NCBI GenBank assembly: GCA_036362985.1
Contig: JAYGXS010000003.1
Location: 69,265,522 to 69,329,521 of the forward strand
Direction of reading: 5' to 3'
Source of the DNA: Ligula intestinalis
Taxonomy: Eukaryota; Platyhelminthes; Cestoda; Diphyllobothriidea; Diphyllobothriidae
DNA: 64,000 bases
Part shown: piece by piece, positions 23,901 through 35,900 of the stretch
How the letters are laid out: each line of letters begins with the position of its first letter
How positions within the stretch are numbered: position 1 is the first letter of the stretch
Position numbers and translations under genes: made by a program
Notes under the pieces: model-generated
What the model was told of the DNA's origin: nothing
The model's database searches: none
The model's input: only the letters and a program-made list of their open reading frames with translations

Positions 23901-26900
23901 TTGTAGTCCATCGTCGGAGATAAAAGCATCAACGAAAAGCAAGCAACATATGGGGTGACGTATTGTTACAAGCGGCTGCCGACATCTACGAGACCGATCA
24001 CAGGTTTAACTTCGTAGCTGCGAGGATAACCGCCCATGCGGCAACAAAAGAGGCCAAGAATTCATTGAAGCCTGACCCTCGGATGAGTACTCGGTCAATC
24101 GATTTATCGATCTAGCGCCGGCACACATCGCCCTGCGCAGGCATCTCCAGACTAGTTGATTGGTCCTTGCCCCCTCCCTATAACGATTGATTTGCCCCTG
24201 ATCCCTCGAACTGCTGCTTGCTTTTCGTTGACGCTTTTATCTCTGATTAAATGGATCCAACAAAGCAAAGGAAGGACGGAATGGCCTTTTCTGGCTTGTA
24301 AGCCGTCATCAGCCAGTCATACCCAATATCAAAGGTTGGAACCCCCAAGATTTGAATCGGGGACCTTTGGTCATTGAGTTCAATACTCTAACTCGGGACC
24401 ACGGGCTTATAGAAGCTAAGGCTACGACGGTTATGGCCTTAACACCTACACTCTTCCAGACCCTGGTTCCTTAGGAGATTGCAGAGAAGACGGTGGAAAG
24501 GCGAGAGTAGACGGAACATTAAATTGTTTGCAGAGAAGAAGGGGAAAGTCGCCAATTGGTCTTGCAAGGCGTCCGACCGTGAGGCCGGCGTGGTCACGAC
24601 CGCCGCGCGTGAGGCGCAATTCCAAGTGACGTTTAAGAGCCGTTAGGCCAGGAGACAGAGAGAGCGGGTCCATTGGCTAAATCGGCCTGTGATTGGTTGG
24701 ACACCGTGCGGTGGGCAGTGTGTGGGTGGAAAGCGTATGGCTCGACACCGTTGATGGACATCGTGGGTGGCCTGTGTCTCGCAGCAGTCGCAACCACCTT
24801 GAGGTCCAGACAGATTGAGATCACGAGAGGAAAGCCAGACAACGAGCAGGCAATGACGCACTACAGGCTCCTTGCTTTGTCAGTTGAGATCGGAAATATG
24901 ATAAATATATGGGCTTCGCCGATCTAGTAGAGGAACAATCAAGATCCACTTTTCCCAGGAGCTCAGAACGCGAACCTGCTTTTATCTCTGACGGTGGACT
25001 CTAGTCAGAGTCAGAAAGCTCAGGCGGATTAAATTATGAGTCCGGGTAACTTGACTCAAGTATGATTAAACTCACGACTCCTGGCGGGGACTCGTAGCCC
25101 AGATAGTTAGAGCGTTGGCTGTAGTACAGCCCTTACCTTGCTGTCTTCGGTTCGCATGCTACCGAGTATTTCACAATTGGCTCAAAGAAAGTATTTGATT
25201 CTTTCAAAACCCATATTTATTGTTAGAAGTTCCGAAACTTTCCGTAAGAAGGGACTTATAAATTGGCATGCTCCTCACCTACAAACTTAGCCACTGCAGA
25301 CTGCAATGAAGCAGCAGTCCTGAATGAGAGCAGGTTGCGCCCAGTGTTCGTAGGACTGTTGGAATAGTCGTGCAGCACGCGGTATATTTTTTCCACGGAA
25401 CCTTTAAATGCAGGACAGAAGGCGAATTAATGGTAGCCAAGGTAGATAAGAAAACAGTTTGCTGTGTGCCAAATATACAAATGTTGTAAAACAAAGTCTG
25501 CAAATAGAGATGCCAATAATATTGAGCGGTGAGATCAGTTCGGTTTGCCATTCAGGCAGGACTGAATAAGGCTGCTTAAAATTGCTCTCTGCGGCCGTCA
25601 TAAAGCAAGTTTTCGTGTAAATAATCTTCTCCGCTGCTCTCCTAGGCTATTGAAACACAGCTTCATCTAACAACAGACGCCTAAGGGAGCTGATATAAGG
25701 ATTTACTTCAACTCTTTAGTAATTGCATTGACGGGTTTGTTAAGTGAAATAACGTATTTGAAACAGTGAACGCCAGCCGGCGAACCAAACTGAACCAGTG
25801 GAATCCTAACTGATCAACTAGAGTCAACGTTTCTAGCTTTCATCACCTTCGTTTCAATTTGACTCTTTTTTCAAACTAAATTTAGATGCCACGATATTCC
25901 CTGTTATGAACCTATGTATTTTTAATTCAGACAGAAGTCACTCTTACCTTTAACATATGGAAGCTGCTCGTACTGAGTACTCTCGTGACATACTATTTAA
26001 CTCCTTAACATACAACGAATCCTGCCTATGCAATTAGACGTTAGTCAAGCCGAGAATTTGTTCTAAAATAAATTCAATTTCTTAATAGTTCATAGGAGCC
26101 TACGCGATTCTCAGACATATTATGTACAGATTATTAAGGTTTTTGCTAAATCCGCTTTACTGGTGTGACCTTTCGTTCGGAGGCGTAAAAATCTGTGAAT
26201 TTATCTTGTTGGATTCTGTAGGAGAAGACCGGCGAACCCAGATAAAAATATCAGCCTTTTTGCCAATACAAACGAACATGCATGTCCCAGGAAGCAATTG
26301 AGCTCGAGTTTCCTTCTTCTCATCAGCGTTTTTGTCATTTGCTTTGCCCAATGAGTGGTCGCGTCGATCGATCCTATGTTTATGCGCTATGCGGCGATAA
26401 GACGAAGTGACGTGACTCTGTTTGAAAAGCTTTTATGGCAAGCAATTGTTTTTGGTCATTCGTCGTCCGTGAGAACGTTCCCCTCCCTTACCCGCGCGTC
26501 GCAATCCAACGCCCTCAACACGTTGACTCTGGCATGCTCGAGACGAAGGATCAATGAGATTACTAACCGCCGCCTCCCCCCACCACCAACACCACGAGAT
26601 GCACATGAGCTTTGCAAATAACTGACTGCTTCATTCTCCATGCCAATGTACCGGCCTGACGATAAATGACCAAAAATAATTGTTTGTCAATCCGACTTTC
26701 TAATCGTTAAATGGGCATTTTCGCAGAAATTCTCCTTGTCTTCACCTTTTTGTTACTTTGTCTCCTGGAGGCCCATTCAAGGAGATTTTTTCGAAACCAG
26801 CTGAATTAAATCAGGGACCCATTTGGAAAACTTGTCTCCTCACAAACATATACGAAGCAGAGGTATAGTGCAATTGTTTATCGATGCGTTTCTTTGCTCC

Positions 26901-29900
26901 TCATCGTATATGGAAACGTGAAGCCCTCACCTGCCATACTAAACATCCGTTTTGATTTAAATTCTCAAAAATTTAGGGTTTTCGATTAAGGCATAAGTGG
27001 ATAGTAGTATTCAGGTTATGGTCAGGTTACGAGAATATTTTCTCTTCCCGAAATTTATCATAAGGACACCCCTGTTGCGGGGATGGTCTTAAACCTGTCT
27101 TCTAGGGGTAGGGTGGATGTTATAGTTTTTTTTAACTTTGTTCTGATCCAGTGGATAACTTTATTTGTAATTTGCACCCCGTTTAGTTTTAGCAAGGACC
27201 GATTTCCCAAACATGCTGCTGTGATGAACACACCTCAAATGTTTCCCCTCATGCTACGTTAGAATAGGTAACTCGAAGGTTATGACTTCACGCCTAACCT
27301 GTAGTTCCTATGTAATGTTGCCAGGGGTCCACCGTACAGTTGCGTTCGCTACGTGCGAATGACGGTAATTATTACTCCATATACCTGCCCAATGCTCACA
27401 ACCTAACCAAATTTCCTCTCCTTCACCTTCCCTTCCTTCTCCTCCCTCCCCCCAGTGCCGATCTCGTCATGCGGGTGGCGTGAGAAAGATGAGTCTTAAT
27501 CAAAGTTCATTTAATTATCTTGTCCAACTGTCTAATTTTCATTATCCTGTAAATGTACCGGTCTGATGAAAATTTGCAGAATACATGTGTTTGCCAAAGC
27601 GACTTTTGAGGGTATTGTTGGGAACTTACCGAGGCGAGGATTGGTGCTGGTATAGAATGTATCAATCGTAATGGCCAGTGTGACGACCAAGAGGAACCCA
27701 GATACGCAGGTACAAGTTGGGACGACTTGTCGTACGTTGCCGATGCTGGCACAGATGCCTGCGACAATCACAGTGATGATCCACACCAATTCAAATGATA
27801 TCTGGGTGCTTATACTAGAAAACACTTGACTTCCATCTGTTTGGACGAAGAGGAGATGTAGAAGTGATTTTCAGAATTGAAAAGGTAGTGCAAAATGCTT
27901 AAAATATGTGCGGCAAGCGGACTTTCGTTTTTAATGGAGGTTTGTGTCGGCTTCTTGAATGCATGTCTTCATTTCTGACTGGCTTTTACATCGGTTGCAT
28001 GCACATGGCTAGCAGTAAAGTGTACATTTCTAAACAGGCCACCTAAAAGTTAAACTTAGTTTGTTTAAGATCTTTTTCCAAAATTAGCATTAAAATAGTT
28101 CCTCCCATCGCAGTTGAGTGCTTATTAAGATGTTTATAGGAAGGGCTTGCTTTGCCTATGGTTTCATTCCTGTATTTAGCTCTCATTTTCTTACACAGTT
28201 TCCCATTGGTTGGTGGTCCCCTGAGGGTTAAAAATGCAATAAGTCTACGAGACCGAACGTATATTTTAGCTCAATTATTTGGAAAAGGAAAATTAAAAGT
28301 GCAAGACCATTTCTTACCGATTGCAAAGAGCTTCTTATTCATTTACACACTTTACTTCACTATATTAAGCAAATCCTGTGGGCTCGTGTTTTCAGGCTTA
28401 ATCAAGAAGTTCATATAAATATTTTAGCTTGAAGGCATCAACTTCAGCAAAATAGCCTCGTAGTATGCATAAGCTGCCAATGGACAGTCCGCCATATCCA
28501 AGTATTGCATGATTAAACATACTGATAAATCATTTAGCGGATATTACCCGTGCTCTTAGTAATATTGGAGACATCGTTTCTGTCTAAACAAGGACTTTCC
28601 ATGCATTTTTGTCGAGTTTTATACAGAATTTAAGCTTTATCGGACGATAAGTCGCAGAACACTGGTCGCTAGTTTTCATTGGAGAAAAGGTTATATTATT
28701 TATCTTTTTGCTACTCAAAAAAAGATGCTTTGAATTTTCTAGGCTATGTATTAATGACCTCCGTAGTTCAGAGCTATGGGAAAAAAGTGCAGCTAAGTGA
28801 TTCTAAGCACATTACTCTAATGAGGATTTTCCTCAATTTTTCCTGAGAGAAATATCGCCTGTTACGTCATAGGATACCAATCAGTTCAGTGCAAATCTAA
28901 TTTGCAAATTCCCTTTGAAATTTGTTAATCAGTCTTAGGATGCAGTTGCCTTTTGTTAATTTTTCAGCAGAAGTAGGATGGTGAGAGTGATAGGTTCTGG
29001 GAGGCCTAGCTAGACTACTCGACAGCAAAGCATACAACCTTTACAACGGCGCTCACTGTATAACTTTCTGCCGTTTGTTCAATAGTCGGCTTAGAAAGAA
29101 CACCTGTGAGATTGTGGAGCTTTTCCATAAACAAGAGGCGTGAGTAGGCAAAGACACAACTTCCACAATTTTCCTACATTTGGTGTATGCCTCCTTTCGG
29201 TAGTCCTGGGGTTGACAAATAAGGGAATGAAGCGACATGGTTACTTGTCTGGTCAGTCATGCAACTCACCATTTTCTTGAACCACTGAAGAGACCTCAAG
29301 GTAGCTCCGGGTGCAGATTATAGGCGCTCTTACCAAGAATGAGAACCACGAAGCCAAGAGATTTTCCTCGACCTTTGCCAAAGACTATGTCTACAATTTT
29401 ACTTGCTCTTTTCTCAGCAAAATGTTAAATTAACCTCGGTGCCACTGCCAAGCAAAGAAGAAGGCAGAACAAGGCATCGTCAAAACCATCGAAAAGCTGA
29501 GAAGCACTGAGACACAGGTAGAAGGTACTCACTGGCTATTATGACTGCCATAATGGAGAAGCTGTTGAGAATGGCGAATGCACAGACAGTAAGGTGTGCT
29601 GCTTTGCCGAATCTGGCATAAATGACTTGCAGGTAGGTACGAGCACCGGGAGCCTTCTTGCGACATTGCGTGAAAAATATGCAGAAGAGCGCCGAAGGGC
29701 AGATACCTGTAGCTGCATACCAGACTGGTCCAGAGATGCCAGCCTGTGGGAAGATAAAATAAGGACTAAGCGGTGGATGGCCCGATAATTGGTATTATTG
29801 TATCCATAAAAGCGTACAGCGGCGGAAGTTCCATCAGTTCAGTGTAAATCTCCTGAAAGTGTTTTTTCTTTTACTTTTTCCTGTTAGTCTTTATTTATAT

Positions 29901-32900
29901 GTGCAGAGGAACATTGCCGACAAGGGCAGTGGGGACTACAATGGCCATTTCTGGCATATTAGCTACCATCAGCCAGTCATACCCGACCCCAGGTGTTGCG
30001 TCACCCTGGTGCAGAAGAATCAAATAAGTTACAAATCTGCCTTTTAGTCTCTTCTGTCTTTGTAATGTATTTTAACATATAATATGCTGCTGGTGGGACT
30101 CAAGAGCGAGCCCTAGGGCACAACAAAAAGAGTGATTTCCGCAAAATATTGGCAGGCACCCATCTACCATTGTTAATATACATTATATCTGATGCATATA
30201 TATTATTATATATGTAATACGTATATCCTGAAGATAACAAAAGTCCCAACACTTTTGTAAAAAATATACGTGTAGCGACCTCGTATTCTGAGTCATGCTT
30301 TCCTCGCACGCCACTGGGGCAAGCCACATTTCTGGCTCTCGCGTCCACCAGCGCGTGCGCACCAGGGGGTGTCAGCCCTCCGGTCAAGGTCACCCTCTGT
30401 CTGTCTTAACTTTCCAATTACGTTCCAAGGCCGCTCTACAGCGGACCTTATCGCGGGGATAGCTTACGGTCGGGCACTCCCGGAGCCGGCGACTACACAC
30501 ACCGGAATGCGATCTTGGACCCGGCCCGCTCATGGCTGGACTACACTCGTCTGGGAGTCACTTACCTATTACTCACATTCTACTCCCCATTTTAATAAAT
30601 TATCCATGACGGTCTGGCCTTCCACGCCTTATCTTATTTATTAGTTTATAACCCGTAGGATGCGTTCTATTTTCTGTTATCCGGCCAGATTACTTCATAT
30701 CTTACATATAAATAAGATATTATATTGCCAAAAAGATCTATTTTTTACGTAACCTCTACTTTATCGAGATATCGCAAGAAACCACTGATGTAATTGTATT
30801 AATTGTCTGTTTCTCTAGCATTTTAGGCCTGTTGTCCACTTTTAAAGACATGGCACGCGCCAAAATTTGCATAAATTTACCGAATTTTGGGTGTTTTGTG
30901 AGAGGGCCACCTCAGATTTTGCGAAGAATAGCACTGCCGGTAGAAATGAGCCGACTGCGTTCAACTGTGCTAGTCTCGGTGTTTAATAAATGAGCTTGTG
31001 GGAATTTGAAGATTTCATCGAGCTTATCGCTATGTCTTTCAACTTATCCTACTAAAAGTTCCTTGATCGATTCGCACTACCATGTACATATTGTACACTT
31101 TGCACAGTAGGCATGACTGGCCGAAATGACGGATGTTCAATGGGTTTAACCAGCTATCTCTTTTAGCTTCCCAACTGCTCAGACCTTAACAAGAAGTTTT
31201 GGGCACTCAGGGCCTATTTATATTTATTCTTAAGTATATTGCTGTCTAATTATGCACTTATCCGAAATAGCGAATTTAACATAGTGGTCTGAATTTCCAT
31301 TGTCGGTTTTCATTTTATTCTTGGCTAGCCGTACTATATTTTGAAACATTGCTTTCCCGGAAGAAATTTGAACATTTGTACGTAAGCACAGCAACGACCA
31401 TTCCAGTTCGACCGACCAAGGACCCTCTGCCTATGCACGCCACCTCAAACTGCGTTTACGAGTTTACACGTAGTTGCGGATGCAAATACATCGGGCGCAC
31501 GCAAAGGCAGTTGGCAATGTGGTCAGCTGAACATATTTTGAAGTGGTTGCTCAGGGCGGAACACAAAGTACCAAAGAGTTCAATCGCTGAGCGCCTAGTG
31601 GACACTGGCCATACAGTCGACCAAACAAATGCATTTAAGGTCGTACTTCGGGCGACGACCGGACGTCTCCTACGTTTTGTGGAGGCCGCTGCAATACGTA
31701 GAAGAAATCCAGAACTCTGCAAGCAGCTGGGCCATGTGATCAACCTCGCATTGCCTTGGTAACGATCGATAAACTCACTCCCGCTTGACTGACTGTTACC
31801 CTGTCCCCTGCCCCAACCCCCCCCCCTTTTTTTTTAACCACGTCCTGCAGGCTCTCATGAACTGCTATGCTGTGACAATTACCTCCCCCCTCCTCTACCG
31901 CTCACCATGCGCCCACATCTATGACTAATTGTTTCAACTTCCTTTACCTATCATGTTTCAACCTTCGAGACTGACACTTAATTGGACAGTTAATTCTCTT
32001 ATTAATAGGCAATGGCCTTTTGCAGCTGATTGAGAGGTAGCGAAATTTCATGAAGTCATTAAATTCTGCTCAACTCGTGATCTTTGCCTTGTACTATATT
32101 TTGTCCGTAGAATGTCTCGACTCATCGCCTGTTAACCGCTGGTGAGACCTTTGAGGTCGGATCCTCAAGGTGAAGTCCTCATGCAGGGTTCCATGCCACA
32201 ATCTGAATATACATCCAAGCGCCAATTCAACCATAGAAGATATAGGTCCGCAGCTAAAGAGGTAGGGCTTTAACTCAATTGGTCCCAGTTTATATCCCAA
32301 GATTTTACAGCAAATATCGGAATAGAGCTGGCCGATGATAATTACGGAAAAGGTGCCCGAATTGGCAGACTGCCTTTTTAAGCTTTCCCAACAATATATA
32401 AGGAGTGCATAACAGACTCACCTCCACGCCCATAGCACTACTTTGTAACAGTGTGGTCACCCATGTCATTTGAGAAATCAGAGCAAAGGTGAAAGCTCCG
32501 AAGTTGATCGATGGCGTGAACTTTCCATGTTTTAGAACCTAAATGTTCAGAAAAAAAAATTAAGACTCACAAATACCTCCAATAAACTTGCAAGTTAATG
32601 TTAACTTCTCGGACTTCAAAGGGTACAAATAAGTTCCGCTAAAATAACTGTCACAGTTACGTTTAAAAAGCAGTCAAAAGCAGACGCACAATAGTTGATC
32701 TTTTTTATACTTTCATTACACCGGCGTAGACAATGGCATTGTACTATAGCTATTTTGGGTGGTTGGCCCTCGTCAGCTACGTGCAGCCAGCTCTAGTGTA
32801 GCACATCCTGAGAGATAGATCGGTGCACAAACCAATACAATAATTTATCTTTTCAAATTAAATATCAGATATTGGACTTCCACATACCAGATGCATAAGA

Positions 32901-35900
32901 AGGCTGTGGGAAAAAGTTCTAAAAGTTGGTGGAGTTGGTACCTGTTAAATCAGCTACTGGTTTTCGTTCAAAATCAGTAATTTTCCCTCCAACTTAGGTT
33001 CGCGTCAATTGAAATAACACTGAGGGAATTTTTTAAATTTCGAATTATAAAAATTCCGCCCCATTATTCTGTAAATTGACCTGGTCACAGAGACAGTCAA
33101 GCACATCCGTGAAGTATGTTTAAAAACTCAATAGTAAATAGGAAAATCACTAAGCGCATCCAAGGAATTATAACTTGGATGCAAATTAAATGACTTGGCG
33201 ACGGAAATCGAATGAGTATATATACGAATTTTGGTGGTTAATTACGCCTTCAACAGAAGTGCAACCTAGTTCCTACTTTGCCACAAAACGCTAAAGAATT
33301 TTGCTTGGCAGACAACATGGAGAAATAACTTGAACAAATCCAACACCCATTTCGAGCAAACGGGTATCTCGACAGACTTATAGCTAAGAATACTGTCCAG
33401 TGACCAGCAAACCTTGCCATGCTGACGGTTTCTCAAAGTCTCCTTTTAGAGGGAAGTTAACAGTGATGATGCTTTGACCAAGCTGTCTCACAAACTTTTC
33501 TAGCAGTAAGGGTGCATCTATCATTCTCACCCAACCCAACATAAACATTAAGTACGGCTTAGAATGCGTGCAACATGCCGGCTTCCGTGAAAGATTGATA
33601 ATCACTCGCTAGTCGGCATTGAGTAAGGTTTTAATACTGATTAGCGTGTTGTACTATCCCAATTCATTTCAGTCACAATAGGATACCGGCTGTTTAACGA
33701 GCTTCTTTCTGATTGCTAACAAAATATATGCACTATAAAAATGGCTACTTAACAAGAACGTACATTTATCATTTATTGTGAGTTACTTTATAAATTCAAA
33801 TATATTTTAATTAAAGATGCACCGGAAAATCTTTTTCGTACCCGTTTGGTAGTCAATTTTGCCTTCTTTAAATTTTACTCTTCAAGAAAGCGCGTGATTT
33901 GGTTATTTAAATATTTTTATGAGGTTTTCACTCAATTTATTTATACTGCTCATAATCTGTGCATAATTATCTATATCTATTACAACATTTTATGAGAACT
34001 ATATGACGGATACGATGCATTTTGAATGAAAATCTCACAATCGTGAAAAAATCATGATAAGAAATCATTTAAAAACCGAATTATGCCCTTTCTTTCAGTA
34101 TAAAATTTAAAGAAGGCGTAGTTGGCTACCAACCGAGTACAAGAAATAATTTATCGCATATATTTTCCATAAAATATATTTTAATTTATAGGTGGTGCCA
34201 AAAATCTATGATGAAAAGTTGTACTACTTAAGTAGCCATTCTTGACAGTAAATACTTTTTGTTGGCGGCCAGAAATGACTTGAAAAAAGGCAAAATTATA
34301 CTCAGTATCACAACCTTACTCAATGCCGATTAGCGAGTGAGTATCAACTTTTTGCAAATGTCGGTATGTTGCACGAGTTCTGAGCCATACTGTAGGTTAT
34401 CATCTAAGGTCACCTCAGAGTGCATTTATTCGTTTACGTGCTCCTCTGGAGCAAGTTACAGTGGTCGCAAGAGTCAGAGCCTATCCATAAGCACACGGTT
34501 ACACCTCCCGGCGTAGTGGGAAAAGTCAACGTAGAGCGTACGCGCGCTATTCTCGCACACCTTGTTGATTACGAGCATCGAGTGATATCCCAATGCGGCC
34601 TTCCGTGCGATCAGGCGAGGGAAGCCGATCTTGTGCGCGCTCCACGGTTAGCATGGTCACCGGTCGATTAACTGCATGCACATCACCAACCCCTCCCCCG
34701 GCACGTCTCCCACCAAAACGCAGTGCCTCCTGACTCCTTGTCATTTTTATTACCTACTCCCTATTCCTTCACCACATTTGGGTAAATGGCCGTACTTTGA
34801 TCGGTTTTTCTAATCCCAAACGTGTTAAAATTAACTGACATAATGCAAAAATTTGGATTGAAAAAAATTAAAAATAATTAGGGTTCACCCTAACTGGTTT
34901 ATCGACATGCCGATGGTTCGGAGTGTTTGGTCGACTCTTCATTGTCAAGCGCGTGAGGCACTTTGTCGAACAAAAATTGAATTTGCATGCCATGACCCGC
35001 ATATAGGCCTGGACTTATCGATTATTTTCCCGTTCGCTGCCTCACCCCTTTCGAGAAATTTTGGTGGGCCTCTTAACTAAATGCTTTGTTATTCACGGCC
35101 TCGGTGAGGGGGGAATGGGGCGGTTGAACCCCTGCCGGCGTTTTTTGGTCTGGCGGATATTTTAACCGTCGCGTCTTCTACTCAACCCTGTAACAAGGTA
35201 AATGTACTTGCTCGACAATACTCGAAGGCATGTGTGTGCTCTCCAACTGGTCTTCTGATTGCATTTTCTTGAATCTCTGGTAGTCTTGTTTTGCCCTTTA
35301 ATTGTATTGTAGCATGACAGAATAAAAAAAATTGTAATGAAAAATGGTATTTAAAAGTTCCAGCAAACATTTTGGAGCTTTATACCCTTCTTTATCTAAA
35401 AGGTCGGTAATCTATTCAGGCGGGAGTCAATTCTAATTATTGAACGATTTGAGTGTTGCTTGGCGGCCAATATTATTTCCATCAAAATTCGTTTGACTTG
35501 ACGAAGTTTAAAGACATCCTTACCGAAATTCCCGTGCCGTATTCAGCATGATGAAGTCATTGGGGTTACTTTATAACGAGTTTCTATGTTTTATTTACAA
35601 TAATTCTTTGAAAAGTTATCGCACAATCAGCGGACATGCTATGCCTGTGAAATTCGAAATGGTCTCTCCCCCAGTAAACTGTAAGGAATGCAGTTCTTAA
35701 CACTCTCCACAAATTCCAAATTATGGCTTCTTTGAGATTTTTAAAACAAAGGCGTTTTCATACTTAAAATTATGCTACTTCTATCATTTTTGATTTCGTC
35801 GTGTAGCATCGGTTCGATGCAATAAAAGTGACCGGCAAAAGAAGGCCATTTCTCGCAGGACTGTCATAAACACTGTAATGGGAAAACTGATAGAAAGTCC

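Larger units (their letters stand above)
30061..33596. other. Intron sequence around DUR3-like exon 2
   Basis: Holds the PLE endonuclease (31349) and exon 2. The GC-rich piece at 30280-30560 is unclassified repeat-like sequence. Confidence 0.45.

Noticed and set aside
33384..33605. Extra exon of the DUR3-like gene
   Set aside because: Exons at 37571 and 32538 already join in phase at a conserved position, and the frame shows no family motif.
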